This document shows, in pieces, positions 1 through 8,405 of a DNA stretch of 46,522 nucleotides. This DNA comes from Nocardioides sp. (GTDB lineage: Bacteria > Actinomycetota > Actinomycetes > Propionibacteriales > Nocardioidaceae), in contig JAUYLL010000080.1 in the NCBI GenBank assembly GCA_030698375.1, positions 1-46,522 on the forward strand, given 5' to 3'. The notes under the pieces were generated by a model. The model saw only the letters and a list, made by a program, of their open reading frames with translations. It did no database searches and was not told where the DNA came from. Position 1 is the stretch's first letter, and each line of letters opens with the position of its first letter. A program made the translations under genes and the position numbers.

Positions 1-1
1 C

Positions 2-847
2 CAGGACATCCCGTTGCTCGACGAGCTGCGCTACGCGCTCGGCGACGTACCCGCCAAGGTCGAGGACGAGCGCGACGACCCGATGGCCCTGATCGAGGGT
101 GCCGTCGACCTCCAGGAGCTGACCACGGCCTCCGACCGCGAGTACGCCCCGTCGGGTCGCGCGTGGACCGCTCCGACCTACCGGATCGAGGACGACGCGT
201 TCGCGCACATCCTCATCGACGAGGCGCAGGACCTGACGCCGATGCAGTGGCGGATGGTCGGTCGTCGTGGCCGCGCCGCGTCCTGGACCATCGTCGGCGA
301 CCCGGCGCAGTCGTCGTGGCCAGTGCCGGCCGAGGCCGAGCAGGCGAGGGCGGCCGCGCTCGACGGCAAGGCGGTGCACGCCTTCCACCTGTCGAAGAAC
401 TACCGGAACTCGGCGGAGATCTACGCGTACGCCGCCGAGTACGCGCGCCGGGTCGGGCTCGACGCCGACCTGCCCGAGGCCGTCCGTTCGACGGGGGTCG
501 AGCCCGAGGAGCGGGTGGTCCCGGCGCTGGCCGACGGCGTCCGCGCCGCGGTCACCGACCTCGCCGGCGCGGTCGAGGGCACCGTCGCCGTCGTCGTCGC
601 GGCCGCCCGCCGCAGCGAGGTCCAGGGCTGGCTCGCCTCGTGGCCCGAGCACGCCGCCGACGCCGCCGGCGGTGCCGAGGCGCGCATCCCCGTGCTCACC
701 GGCCTGGAGACCAAGGGCCTGGAGTTCGACGGCATCGTCGTCGTCGAGCCCGGCGAGATCGAGGCCGAGTCCGCCACCGGCCGCGCCACCCTCTACGTCG
801 TCTACACCCGCGCGACCCAGCGGATGGCGTCGGTCCGGGAGGGCTGA
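2..847 (+). CDS. HelD/UvrD-like superfamily 1 helicase, C-terminal part (5' truncated by window)
   Basis: The frame is open from the window edge, so the start and N-terminal Walker A lie outside. The visible part carries the C-terminal SF1 motifs in order: motif II with DEAQ in HILIDEAQDLTP, motif III in VGDPAQSSW, motif IV around KNYRNSAEI, motif V in GLETKGLEFDGIVVVEP and motif VI in YVVYTRATQRM. Short spacing between these motifs and the QSSW context resemble actinobacterial HelD proteins, which bind RNA polymerase and recycle stalled or rifamycin-bound enzyme; this is family knowledge, and a UvrD/PcrA-type helicase is the alternative. The stop codon is the first part of a perfect palindrome that may end the transcript. 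Confidence 0.85.
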   Translation, partial: QDIPLLDELRYALGDVPAKVEDERDDPMALIEGAVDLQELTTASDREYAPSGRAWTAPTYRIEDDAFAHILIDEAQDLTPMQWRMVGRRGRAASWTIVGDPAQSSWPVPAEAEQARAAALDGKAVHAFHLSKNYRNSAEIYAYAAEYARRVGLDADLPEAVRSTGVEPEERVVPALADGVRAAVTDLAGAVEGTVAVVVAAARRSEVQGWLASWPEHAADAAGGAEARIPVLTGLETKGLEFDGIVVVEPGEIEAESATGRATLYVVYTRATQRMASVREG

Positions 848-872
848 AAGTCACTACACGTGTAGTGACTTT
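847..872. terminator. Perfect 26-bp palindrome at the helicase stop codon
   Basis: The half-site AAAGTCACTACAC is followed directly by its exact reverse complement, with no spacer. It begins in the last base of the helicase TGA. As RNA it would fold into a long hairpin with a tight loop, so a bidirectional terminator is plausible. The CACGTG-centred symmetry would equally suit a dimeric repressor for the downstream gene at 996. There is no strong T tract, only TTT at the end of the second arm. Confidence 0.6.
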
Positions 873-873
873 C

Positions 874-916
874 CAGGTTCGAGGCCGAAAACCACCCCGG
901 AACCTCGAACAACCTG
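874..916. repeat. Imperfect inverted repeat upstream of the PhzE-like gene
   Basis: GTTCGAGG at 877-884 pairs with CCTCGAAC at 903-910. The symmetry extends outward to CAGG/CCTG if one arm is allowed three extra bases. It sits two bases after the 26-bp palindrome, between the helicase and the chorismate gene. It could be a second hairpin, a regulatory site or a remnant of a GGTTCGAGG-type dispersed palindrome. Confidence 0.4.
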
Positions 917-982
917 TCCACACATCGGCGTCCGCACCCTGGGCCGCCCGGAATCCCCGCGGTACGCCGGCGCGCGCGGCGG

Positions 983-988
983 TAGCGT
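983..988 (+). promoter_or_regulatory. Probable -10 element (TAGCGT) of a leaderless promoter
   Basis: TAGCGT lies seven bases upstream of the ATG at 996. No Shine-Dalgarno sequence is visible between them. This spacing puts the transcript start at or next to the start codon, as is common for leaderless actinobacterial genes. No convincing -35 was found. Confidence 0.4.
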
Positions 989-995
989 TCCGCGC

Positions 996-2900
996 ATGAC
1001 CCCGACCCGCCCGGACCCCGCGGCCGCCCTCGCGCAGCTCCGGGAGCACGAGGCGTGGGCGGTCATCCGGCGCTCCACGCGGGCCGGCGACCGCGACACC
1101 GTCGGCCTCGTCGGCGGCACCCGCACGGTCGTCGAGTCGCTCCTCGACGTACCCCTCGAGCAGGGTCCGCCCGCGCCCGGACGGGTGGCCGACCGTCTTC
1201 TCGCGGTGCCGTTCCGCCAGGTCCGCGAGCGCGGGTTCGAGGCCCACGACGACGGCACCCCGCTGGTCGTCGTCGACATCGAGACCGAGTGGGAGTACTC
1301 CGTCGCCGAGATCCTCGACGCGATCGAGGACGTCGGCGTCACCTTCGCCGACCGCGGCGGCTTCGAGACCGACGACGCGGAGTACGCCGGTCTGGTCCGG
1401 CGGATCATCGACGACGAGATCGGCCAGGGCGAGGGTGCCAACCTGGTGGTCGGGCGGCATTACCGCGCCCAGGTCGCCGACTGGGGCCCCGACGTCGCGC
1501 TCACCATCCTGCGCCGCCTTCTCGAGCGCGAGCACGGCGCCTACTGGACGTACCTCTTCTTCACCGGCGACCGCTACCTCGTCGGCGCCAGCCCGGAGCG
1601 GCACGTCTCGATCCACGACGGCGCGGTCCGGATGAACCCGATCAGCGGCACCTTCCGGCTCCGCGGCGAGGGCCCGATCCAGCCGCGGCTGCTGAACTTC
1701 CTGCGCGACGAGAAAGAGATCTACGAGCTCTTCATGGTCGTCGACGAAGAGCTCAAGATGATGTGCGACATCTGCCACGAGGGCGGCCAGGTGCTGGGCC
1801 CGTTCCTCAAGCCGATGAGCCACCTGGTGCACACCGAGTACCTCCTCGCCGGCCGCACCGACCGCGACCCGCGCGAGGTCCTCCGCGACACGATGTACGC
1901 CGCCACGGTCACCGGGTCGCCCGTCGAGAACGCCTGCCGGCTCATCAAGGCCTACGAGCAGTCCGGGCGCGGTTACTACGGCGCGGCGCTGGCCATCCTC
2001 GGGCGCGACGAGGCGGGCGGGCCGGTGGTCGACAGTCCGATCGTGATCCGCACCGCCGACGTCGACCTCGACGGCAACCTGAAGGTCACCGCCGGCGCGA
2101 CGCTGGTGCGCGACTCCGACCCCGACTACGAGGTCGCCGAGACCCACGCGAAGGCCGGCGGCATCCTGAGCGCGTTCGGCCTGGTCGACCCCGCACCCAC
2201 CCCCGACGTCGACGTCGCCGAGCTGGTCGGCGACGAGGACGTCCTCCTCGCGCTGCACGCCCGCAACCAGCGGCTCTCGGGCTTCTGGCTGACCGACCAG
2301 GCCGACGCCTCCCCGGCACCGGAGCTCAAGGGCCGCGAGGTGGTGATCCTCGACGGCGAGGACGACTTCGTGAACATGCTCCGCCACGTCCTGGCGGTGA
2401 TGGGGATGACCTCGCGCGTCGTGCGGCACCCCGACTGGACCCCGACCTCCTTCGACGGTGCCGACCTGGTCATCGTCGGCCCCGGCCCGGGCGACCCCCG
2501 CGAGAGCAACCACCCGAAGATCGCCGCCTTCCAGGCCGCGGTCGGCCAGCTGCTCGACGGCGACGTGCCGTTCCTCGCGGTCTGCCTGGGCCACCAGGTG
2601 CTCTGCGGCGCGCTCGGCATCGACCTGGCCTACAAGGACATCGTCTTCCAGGGCACCCAGTCCAAGGTCGAGCTCTTCGGTCGCCGCGAGAACGTCGGCT
2701 TCTACAACACCTTCGTCGGCCGGGTCACCGACCACGCCACGCTGCCCGACGGCGTCGAGGTCGCTACCGACGCCGCGACCGGCGACGTGCACCTGGTCCG
2801 CGGCCCGCACTTCCGCGGCGTCCAGTTCCACGCCGAGTCCATCCTCACCGAGCGGGGCTACGACCTCATCCACGACCTGGTCGTCGAGCTCCTCCTCTGA
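996..2900 (+). CDS. PhzE-like fused aminodeoxyisochorismate/anthranilate synthase
   Basis: A 634-residue single-chain enzyme. Residues about 120-400 are a chorismate-binding domain (NPISGTFRLRG near 214-224, ATVTGSPVENACRLI near 303-317). Residues about 445-634 are a class I glutamine amidotransferase with Cys530 in AVCLGHQ and His612/Glu614 in QFHAES. Length, fusion order, the TVTGSPVENA motif and the FQGTQSKVELFG stretch match PhzE, which makes 2-amino-2-deoxyisochorismate from chorismate and glutamine, better than two-gene TrpE/TrpG. ATG 996 is chosen for its -10 spacing. pabA and pabB follow immediately, so the gene sits in a chorismate-consuming run. No other phenazine genes are in the window. 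An anthranilate synthase role remains possible. Confidence 0.85.
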   Translation: MTPTRPDPAAALAQLREHEAWAVIRRSTRAGDRDTVGLVGGTRTVVESLLDVPLEQGPPAPGRVADRLLAVPFRQVRERGFEAHDDGTPLVVVDIETEWEYSVAEILDAIEDVGVTFADRGGFETDDAEYAGLVRRIIDDEIGQGEGANLVVGRHYRAQVADWGPDVALTILRRLLEREHGAYWTYLFFTGDRYLVGASPERHVSIHDGAVRMNPISGTFRLRGEGPIQPRLLNFLRDEKEIYELFMVVDEELKMMCDICHEGGQVLGPFLKPMSHLVHTEYLLAGRTDRDPREVLRDTMYAATVTGSPVENACRLIKAYEQSGRGYYGAALAILGRDEAGGPVVDSPIVIRTADVDLDGNLKVTAGATLVRDSDPDYEVAETHAKAGGILSAFGLVDPAPTPDVDVAELVGDEDVLLALHARNQRLSGFWLTDQADASPAPELKGREVVILDGEDDFVNMLRHVLAVMGMTSRVVRHPDWTPTSFDGADLVIVGPGPGDPRESNHPKIAAFQAAVGQLLDGDVPFLAVCLGHQVLCGALGIDLAYKDIVFQGTQSKVELFGRRENVGFYNTFVGRVTDHATLPDGVEVATDAATGDVHLVRGPHFRGVQFHAESILTERGYDLIHDLVVELLL

Positions 2901-2907
2901 GGCCGGC

Positions 2908-3504
2908 ATGAGCCCGAGCGCGCGGCCCCGGGTGCTCGTGGTCGACCACCACGACTCCTACACGCAGAACCTCGTCCACCTGGTCGCGGGCGTCACCGGC
3001 GAGCTGCCGAGCGTCGTCCAGCACGACGAGGTCGACGCTGCCGCCCTGTTGGACGGTGGCTGGACCCACGTCGTCCTTTCACCCGGCCCCGGCAGCCCGA
3101 CGGTCACCGGCGACTTCGCCGCCGGGACCACCCTGCTCCAGCAGGGAAAGATCCCGGTCCTCGGCGTCTGCCTCGGCATGCAGGGCCTCGTGACGGCGTA
3201 CGGCGGGAGGGTGGCGCGGGTGCGTCCGGCGCACGGCGAGGTGGCGCGGGTGACCCACGACGGCCGGGGCGTGTTCACCGACCTGCCGCAGGGGTTCAGT
3301 GCCGTCCGCTACCACTCGCTCGCGGCGCTGGAGATCCCGGCGGTGCTGGAGGAGTGCGCCTGGGCCGTGGAGCCCGACGGCACCCGCGTGGTGATGGGCG
3401 TGCGGCACCGCGAGCGTCCGCTGCACGGCGTCCAGTTCCACCCCGAGTCGATCCTCACCGAGCACGGCGCCGCGCTGGTCGCGCGCTTCCTGGGACAGCC
3501 ATGA
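2908..3504 (+). CDS. pabA: Aminodeoxychorismate synthase glutaminase subunit (PabA-like)
   Basis: A 198-residue class I glutamine amidotransferase that releases ammonia from glutamine for its synthase partner. VDHHDSYTQNL opens the protein, LSPGPGSP marks the oxyanion region, the nucleophile is the Cys in GVCLGMQG, and the VQFHPESILTEHG motif supplies the His/Glu of the triad. It starts seven bases after the PhzE-like stop. Its stop overlaps the next start as ATGA, so it is translationally coupled to pabB; that makes 4-amino-4-deoxychorismate the likely product of the pair. A glutaminase of anthranilate synthase would look similar, and dual use is known in the family. Confidence 0.92.
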   Translation: MSPSARPRVLVVDHHDSYTQNLVHLVAGVTGELPSVVQHDEVDAAALLDGGWTHVVLSPGPGSPTVTGDFAAGTTLLQQGKIPVLGVCLGMQGLVTAYGGRVARVRPAHGEVARVTHDGRGVFTDLPQGFSAVRYHSLAALEIPAVLEECAWAVEPDGTRVVMGVRHRERPLHGVQFHPESILTEHGAALVARFLGQP

Positions 3505-4790
3505 CGCAGGAGGCGGAGGATCTCTTCGTCCGCACCGCGGCCGAGCATCCCCGGATGTTCTGGCTCGACGGCGGCGGCGCGCGGCCCGGCGCGGCCCGGC
3601 GCTCGCTGATCGGCTGGCTGGAGGACGACGACCTGTCGCTGTCCTACGACGCCGCCCGCCGCGAGGTCCGCGCCCACTGGGGCGGGCCCGGCGGGCCCAG
3701 CGAGGTCGTCGGGGACGACCCGTTCGCCGCGCTCGAGGAGGCGATGGCCGCCGACGCCGCGGCCGGGGTCGCCGACGAGGTCTCCTGGGTGGGCTACTTC
3801 GGGTACGCCGCCCGGCCGGACCTGCCGGCCCGCGTCACGCCCACAGACGGCCCCCGCGTCCCCGATGCGCTGTGGATGCGGGCCCGCCACGTCCGCGAAC
3901 TCTTCCATCCCGAGACCCCGGCCCCGCCGCCGACCACCCCGCCACCCCCGCCCGGCCCGGTCCCGGCCGGCTACGCGACGGCGTACGCGGAGGTGCAGGA
4001 GCGGCTGCACGCCGGCGACTCCTACGAGGTCAACCTGACCTACCGGGTGCCCGGGCCGACGGATCCCGACGAGGACCCCGCGGCGGCGTACCTGCGCCTG
4101 CGCGCCCTCAACCCCGCGCCGTACGCCGGGTTCCTCCAGCACGCCGTGCCCGGCGCGGGGGTCCACCTGCTCAGCTCCTCACCGGAGCGCTTCGCCGTCG
4201 TGGACCGGCACGGGTGGGTGGAGACCAAGCCGATCAAGGGCACCACGCTGCGCGGGGCGACGGCCGCCGAGGACGCCGCCCAGGCCGAGCGGCTGGCAAC
4301 GGATGAAAAGTTCCGCGCCGAGAACCTGATGATCGTCGACCTGCTGCGCAACGACGTCGGCCTGGTCAGCGACCCCGGCACGGTGGAGGTGCCGGTGCTG
4401 ATGGAGGTCGAGTCGTACGCCTCGGTGCACCAGCTCGTCTCCACCGTCCGCGGCCGGCTGCGTGCCGGTACTAGCACCGTCGCCGCCCTGCGCGCGCTCT
4501 TCCCCGCCGGGTCGATGACCGGCGCCCCGAAGCTGCGGACGATGGAGATCATCGCGAACGTCGAGGACACCCCCCGCGGCGTGTACGCCGGCGCGTTCGG
4601 CTGGATCGCCGGCGACGGGCGCGCGGACCTCGGTGTCGTCATCCGGTCGTGGGTGCGTGACGCCGACGGCCGCTGGGAGCTCGGCACCGGCGGCGGCATC
4701 ACCGTCGGCTCCGACCCCGAGACCGAGCACGCCGAGTCGCGCTGGAAGGCCGACCGGCTGCTGCGGGTCTTCACGGACCCGTCGAGCTAG
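3501..4790 (+). CDS. pabB: Aminodeoxychorismate synthase component I (PabB)
   Basis: A 429-residue chorismate-binding enzyme that, with PabA, makes 4-amino-4-deoxychorismate for p-aminobenzoate and folate. The diagnostic PIKGT motif at 244-248 has the PabB lysine (K246), where TrpE usually has Ala. LMIVDLLRND (276-285), FPAGSMTGAPK (334-344) and the GTGGGITVGSDPE tail complete the family motifs. A proline-rich stretch at about 139-155 forms an unusual linker between the N-terminal part and the catalytic core. The start overlaps the pabA stop. It ends one base before the convergent protease gene. Confidence 0.93.
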   Translation: MTQEAEDLFVRTAAEHPRMFWLDGGGARPGAARRSLIGWLEDDDLSLSYDAARREVRAHWGGPGGPSEVVGDDPFAALEEAMAADAAAGVADEVSWVGYFGYAARPDLPARVTPTDGPRVPDALWMRARHVRELFHPETPAPPPTTPPPPPGPVPAGYATAYAEVQERLHAGDSYEVNLTYRVPGPTDPDEDPAAAYLRLRALNPAPYAGFLQHAVPGAGVHLLSSSPERFAVVDRHGWVETKPIKGTTLRGATAAEDAAQAERLATDEKFRAENLMIVDLLRNDVGLVSDPGTVEVPVLMEVESYASVHQLVSTVRGRLRAGTSTVAALRALFPAGSMTGAPKLRTMEIIANVEDTPRGVYAGAFGWIAGDGRADLGVVIRSWVRDADGRWELGTGGGITVGSDPETEHAESRWKADRLLRVFTDPSS

Positions 4791-4791
4791 G

Positions 4792-6168
4792 TCAGTCCTC
4801 GAAGAAGTCGCGCAGGCTCGGCGGCCCGTCCTGCTCGGGCTCCTCCTGCGCGGGCGGCTCGGCGGGCTCGGCCGGCTCGGGGATCACGCCGTTGTCGGAA
4901 CCCAGCGGCACGGTGAGCGTCTGCTCCTCGCCGTCGCGCATGAGCACGAGCGTCACCTCGTCGTCGGGCCGGAAGCCACGGATGGTGGCCACCAGGGACT
5001 CCGATCCGGAGATGAGGGTGTCGCCCACGCGGGTGATCACGTCACCCTCGGCGATGCCGGCGTCGGCGGCCGCGGAGCCGTCCTCGACACCGGCGACCAG
5101 GGCGCCGATCCGGTTGCCGGACTCGCCGACCTCGTCCTGCACGCTCACGCCGAGGCGCGCGTGGGTGGCGGCCTCCCCGGCGCGCAGCTGCTCGACGATC
5201 GGCGCGACCTTGTCGATCGGGATCGCGAAGCCCAGCCCGATCGAGCCAGAACCGCCGCCGCCGAACGGGCTGCCGCCCCCAGAGGTGCGGATCGAGGAGT
5301 TGATGCCGACCACCTGGCCGGCCATGTTCACCAGCGGACCGCCCGAGTTGCCGGGGTTGATCGCAGCGTCGGTCTGGATCGCGGGGTAGGTGCTCCGGAG
5401 CGTCCCGTCCTCCGACCCGGCACTGACCGGGCGGTCCAGGGCACTGACGATGCCGCTGGTGACGGTGGCCTCGAGCCCGAACGGCGACCCGACGGCGACG
5501 ACCTGCTCACCGACCGACAACCCGCCGGAGCTGCCGATGTCGGCGGGGGTCAGGTCGGTGACCCCTTCGACCTGGATGACGGCGGTGTCGGTGAGCGGGT
5601 CCGACCCGACCACCCGGGCCGGAGCGGTGGAGCCGTCCGCGAACGCAACCGTGAGGCGCCCGTTCTCGCCGGCCGGCTCGACGACGTGGTGGTTGGTGAG
5701 GATCTCGCCCTCCTCCGACAGCACGATGCCCGAGCCGGAGCCCTGGGCCTGGGTGCCGGCGACGTCGATCTTGACCACCGACGGAAGCACCGAGGCGGCG
5801 ACCTCCTGCACCGAGCCCATCGACTCGATCGGGGTGACCGACGTGTTCGTGGTGCTGGTCGCGTTGCTCGAGGTGGTGCCGGCGTCGTTGCCGGACCACG
5901 TGTCGTACGCCGCGGCCCCGGCGAAGCCTGCCCCGCCACCGAGCACGAGGGCCCCCACGAGCACCCCGATCCCGGCGCCACGACGACGCTCCCGCGTCGA
6001 CTGCGTCGCCGCGGGAGCGGTGCCGTCGGAGAACCGGAAGCCCCCGGGGAACGCCCGGGTCTCGTCGTGCACGACATCGGTCCGTCCGGGGCCGCCGGGG
6101 TAGCGGTGCGACCGCTCGTCAGCGGCCTCGGTGTCGCGGATGGGCGTGGTGTCGTCGCGCTCGGTCAT
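4792..6168 (-). CDS. htrA: Membrane-anchored HtrA/PepD-type serine protease
   Basis: A 458-residue envelope protease of the trypsin-like S1C family. Residues 1-63 form a charged cytoplasmic arm, about 64-88 a single membrane segment, and about 118-325 the protease domain with His161 (TNHHVV), Asp194 (PLTDTAVIQ) and Ser275 (NPGNSGGPL). A glycine-rich loop lies at 296-310 and a PDZ domain at about 335-425. An acidic, proline-rich tail follows. ATG 6168 keeps the full arm. Gene order mprA-mprB-htrA on one strand matches mycobacterial mprAB-pepD, so it probably degrades misfolded envelope proteins under MprA control. Confidence 0.93.
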   Translation of the reverse strand: MTERDDTTPIRDTEAADERSHRYPGGPGRTDVVHDETRAFPGGFRFSDGTAPAATQSTRERRRGAGIGVLVGALVLGGGAGFAGAAAYDTWSGNDAGTTSSNATSTTNTSVTPIESMGSVQEVAASVLPSVVKIDVAGTQAQGSGSGIVLSEEGEILTNHHVVEPAGENGRLTVAFADGSTAPARVVGSDPLTDTAVIQVEGVTDLTPADIGSSGGLSVGEQVVAVGSPFGLEATVTSGIVSALDRPVSAGSEDGTLRSTYPAIQTDAAINPGNSGGPLVNMAGQVVGINSSIRTSGGGSPFGGGGSGSIGLGFAIPIDKVAPIVEQLRAGEAATHARLGVSVQDEVGESGNRIGALVAGVEDGSAAADAGIAEGDVITRVGDTLISGSESLVATIRGFRPDDEVTLVLMRDGEEQTLTVPLGSDNGVIPEPAEPAEPPAQEEPEQDGPPSLRDFFED

Positions 6169-6190
6169 GCACCCAGAGTGCCTGGTGCCC

Positions 6191-6218
6191 CTGAATCGAC
6201 ACTGAGAGGCCGCCCTGA
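6191..6218 (-). promoter_or_regulatory. Candidate MprA-type direct repeats upstream of htrA
   Basis: Read on the plus strand, CTGA(A/G) occurs at 6191, 6202 and 6215, with spacings of 11 and 13 bases, inside the short gap between mprB and htrA. OmpR-family regulators bind tandem repeats with about this period. The middle copy, ATCGACACTGAGA, resembles ATCGCCTGAGA just upstream of mprA. Confidence 0.4.
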
Positions 6219-6233
6219 AGCGGCCGTGAGACC

Positions 6234-7664
6234 TCAGTCCGGCTCGGGTCGGCCGGGGATCCGGACGGTGAACGCGGCCCCACCGCTCGCCGCCGCCCCG
6301 GCGCTCACCGTGCCGCCGTGCCGCTCGACGACCTGGCGGACGATCGACAGGCCGAGGCCGGAGCCGGGCAGGGCGCGGGACTCGGTCGAGCGGTAGAAGC
6401 GGTCGAAGACGTGGGGGAGGTCCGCCTCCGCGATGCCGTGGCCCTCGTCCTCGACGACGAGCACGCCACGCGCGGCGGCACCCGCCCCGACGCCCTGGCT
6501 GCTGAGCCGCACCCGCACGGTACCCAGCGGCGGGCTCCACTTCGCCGCGTTGTCGAGCAGGTTGGTGACCGCCCGCTCCAGCGACCCGGACTCGCCGGTG
6601 ACCCACCACGGGGCGAGGTCGACGACGAGCTCCAGCCCCGGCGCGCGCCGACGTACCCGGGCGACGGCCCGCTCCACCACCTCGGCCAGGTCGACGACCT
6701 CGAGGGTGTGCGGCAGGGTCTCGTCGCGGGCGAGCTCGACCAGGTCGCCGATGAGGGTCGTCATCTCTTCGATCTGCGCACTGACGTCGTCGAGGAGCTC
6801 GCGGCGCGACTCCGGGCTCAGGCCGCCCGAGGAGTCGGCCTGCCGCAGCAGGTCGAGGTTGGTGCGCAGGGAGGTCAGCGGGGTGCGCAGCTCGTGGCTG
6901 GCGTCGCCGACGAGCTGGCGCTGTCTGTCCCGGGAGGCCGAGAGTGCGGCGAGCATCTGGTTGAACGCGGTGGCGAGCCGGGCGAGCTCGTCGTTGCCGT
7001 CGACCGCGATCGGGGTGAGGTTCTCGGTCCGCGCGATGTCCTCGGCCGCGTGGGTCAGCCGGCGGACGGGGCGCAGGCCGTTGCGGGCGACCCCCCAGCC
7101 GGTCAGACCCGCGCCCGCCGCCCCGATGACGCCGAAGAGCAGCATCACCAGGCCGACCTTGTCGAGGGTCCGCTCGGTGGGCTCCAGCGACTGGGCCAGC
7201 ACCAGCGCGCCCTGCGCGTCTCCGGTCGGGACCGCGACCACCCGGTAGCGCAGGCCGTCGGAGCCGACGATGCTGCGCACCGAGCTCGCCTCCTGCCCGC
7301 TGGCCACCTCCAGCTCGGGGTCGCCGAGCACCAGCGCCGGGCCGCGGTCGGCGCTGCGCACCGGTTGGCCGGGCTCGACGAAGGCGATCCGCACGTCGGC
7401 GGCACCCAAGGCCCAGGCCGGGACCTGCTGGCCGGTCAGGGTGGACAGCGCACTGGTCTCGGCGGCGGCCGTCGCCCGGCTCAGCAGGGACTCGTCGAGC
7501 GCCTGGAACATCTGCACCCGCGCGGTCATGTACGCCGACGCGGCCACGCCGGCGACCGTCACCGCCACCGCGAGGGTGGTCAGCAGGGTCACCCGGCTGG
7601 CCAGGGACCGGCGGTAGCGGGTGCGCTCGCGCAGATCCTGGGCCCGGGCGGCCAGGCCGCTCAC
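6234..7664 (-). CDS. mprB: MprB-like sensor histidine kinase
   Basis: A 476-residue two-pass membrane kinase. A first helix at about 25-47, an extracytoplasmic sensor domain to about 165, and a second helix at about 170-192 precede a HAMP segment. The dimerisation box [11 protein letters not shown] contains the phospho-acceptor His257. The ATPase domain shows the N box [10 protein letters not shown], the G1 box EDEGHGI and the G2 box GSGLGLSIV. The GTG start at 7664 overlaps the mprA stop as GTGA, which indicates coupled translation. Downstream htrA suggests it senses envelope damage or misfolded protein, as MprB does in mycobacteria. Confidence 0.92.
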   Translation of the reverse strand: MSGLAARAQDLRERTRYRRSLASRVTLLTTLAVAVTVAGVAASAYMTARVQMFQALDESLLSRATAAAETSALSTLTGQQVPAWALGAADVRIAFVEPGQPVRSADRGPALVLGDPELEVASGQEASSVRSIVGSDGLRYRVVAVPTGDAQGALVLAQSLEPTERTLDKVGLVMLLFGVIGAAGAGLTGWGVARNGLRPVRRLTHAAEDIARTENLTPIAVDGNDELARLATAFNQMLAALSASRDRQRQLVGDASHELRTPLTSLRTNLDLLRQADSSGGLSPESRRELLDDVSAQIEEMTTLIGDLVELARDETLPHTLEVVDLAEVVERAVARVRRRAPGLELVVDLAPWWVTGESGSLERAVTNLLDNAAKWSPPLGTVRVRLSSQGVGAGAAARGVLVVEDEGHGIAEADLPHVFDRFYRSTESRALPGSGLGLSIVRQVVERHGGTVSAGAAASGGAAFTVRIPGRPEPD

Positions 7665-8371
7665 GGCTGCTCGCGCAGGACGTAGCCGACCCCGCGCACG
7701 GTGTGGATCAGCCGCGGCTCGTCCTCGGCCTCCGTCTTGCGGCGCAGGTAACCGACGTAGACCTCGAGCGAGTTGGCCGTCGTCGGGAAGTCGTAGCCCC
7801 AGACCTCCTCGAGGATGAAGGAGCGCTCGAGGACCCGGCGCGGCCGGCGCAGGAACATCTCCAGCAGGGTGAACTCGGTCCGCGTCAGCTCGATCGGCCG
7901 CTCGCCGCGGTGCACCTCGCGGGTGACCGGGTTCAGCCGCAGGTCGGAGAAGACCAGGTCCTCCGCGTCCAGCTCGTTCTCGGCCGTCGGTCGGGTCCGG
8001 CGCAGCAGCGCCCGCAGCCGTGCCAGCAGCTCCTCGAGCGCGAACGGCTTGGTGAGGTAGTCGTCGGCACCGGCGTCGAGGCCCTCGACCCGGTCCCCAA
8101 CGGAGTCGCGGGCGGTGAGCACAAGGATCGGCAGGTCGTTGCCGGCCGTGCGGAGCGCGCGGGTGGTCTCCAGCCCGTCGAGCCTCGGCATCATCACGTC
8201 CAGCACCAGCGCGTCCGGGGCCGCGCGACCGATCGCGGCCAGCGCCTCCGCCCCGTCCGCGGCCAGGGAGACGGTGTAGCCGTAGAACTCCAGGGAGCGC
8301 CGCAGCGACTCGCGCACCGCGCGGTCGTCGTCGACGACCAGGACGTGGAGGTTCTCGGCGGACGGCGTCAC
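7661..8371 (-). CDS. mprA: MprA-like OmpR-family response regulator
   Basis: A 236-residue regulator with a receiver domain (acidic pocket VVDDD at 12-16, phospho-acceptor Asp58, conserved Lys108 in TKPF) and a C-terminal winged helix ending [12 protein letters not shown]. It starts with GTG at 8371 and overlaps mprB. Partner kinase and target protease follow in the order known for mycobacterial mprA-mprB-pepD. A repeat similar to one upstream of htrA lies 18-30 bases before its start, consistent with autoregulation. Confidence 0.93.
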   Translation of the reverse strand: MTPSAENLHVLVVDDDRAVRESLRRSLEFYGYTVSLAADGAEALAAIGRAAPDALVLDVMMPRLDGLETTRALRTAGNDLPILVLTARDSVGDRVEGLDAGADDYLTKPFALEELLARLRALLRRTRPTAENELDAEDLVFSDLRLNPVTREVHRGERPIELTRTEFTLLEMFLRRPRRVLERSFILEEVWGYDFPTTANSLEVYVGYLRRKTEAEDEPRLIHTVRGVGYVLREQP

Positions 8372-8388
8372 GCGCCCAGCCTGCCAGC

Positions 8389-8405
8389 ATCGCCTGAGAA
8401 ATGGC
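8389..8405 (-). promoter_or_regulatory. Candidate regulator site upstream of mprA
   Basis: ATCGCCTGAGAAA on the plus strand shares ATCG plus CTGAGA with the repeat before htrA. It also contains the small inverted repeat TGAG-N6-CTCA. It occupies the 34-base gap between the fructosamine kinase stop and the mprA start. Confidence 0.3.

Noticed and set aside
996-2900. Phenazine biosynthesis cluster
   Set aside because: Only a PhzE-like gene is present. No phzB, C, D, F or G homologue occurs in the window.
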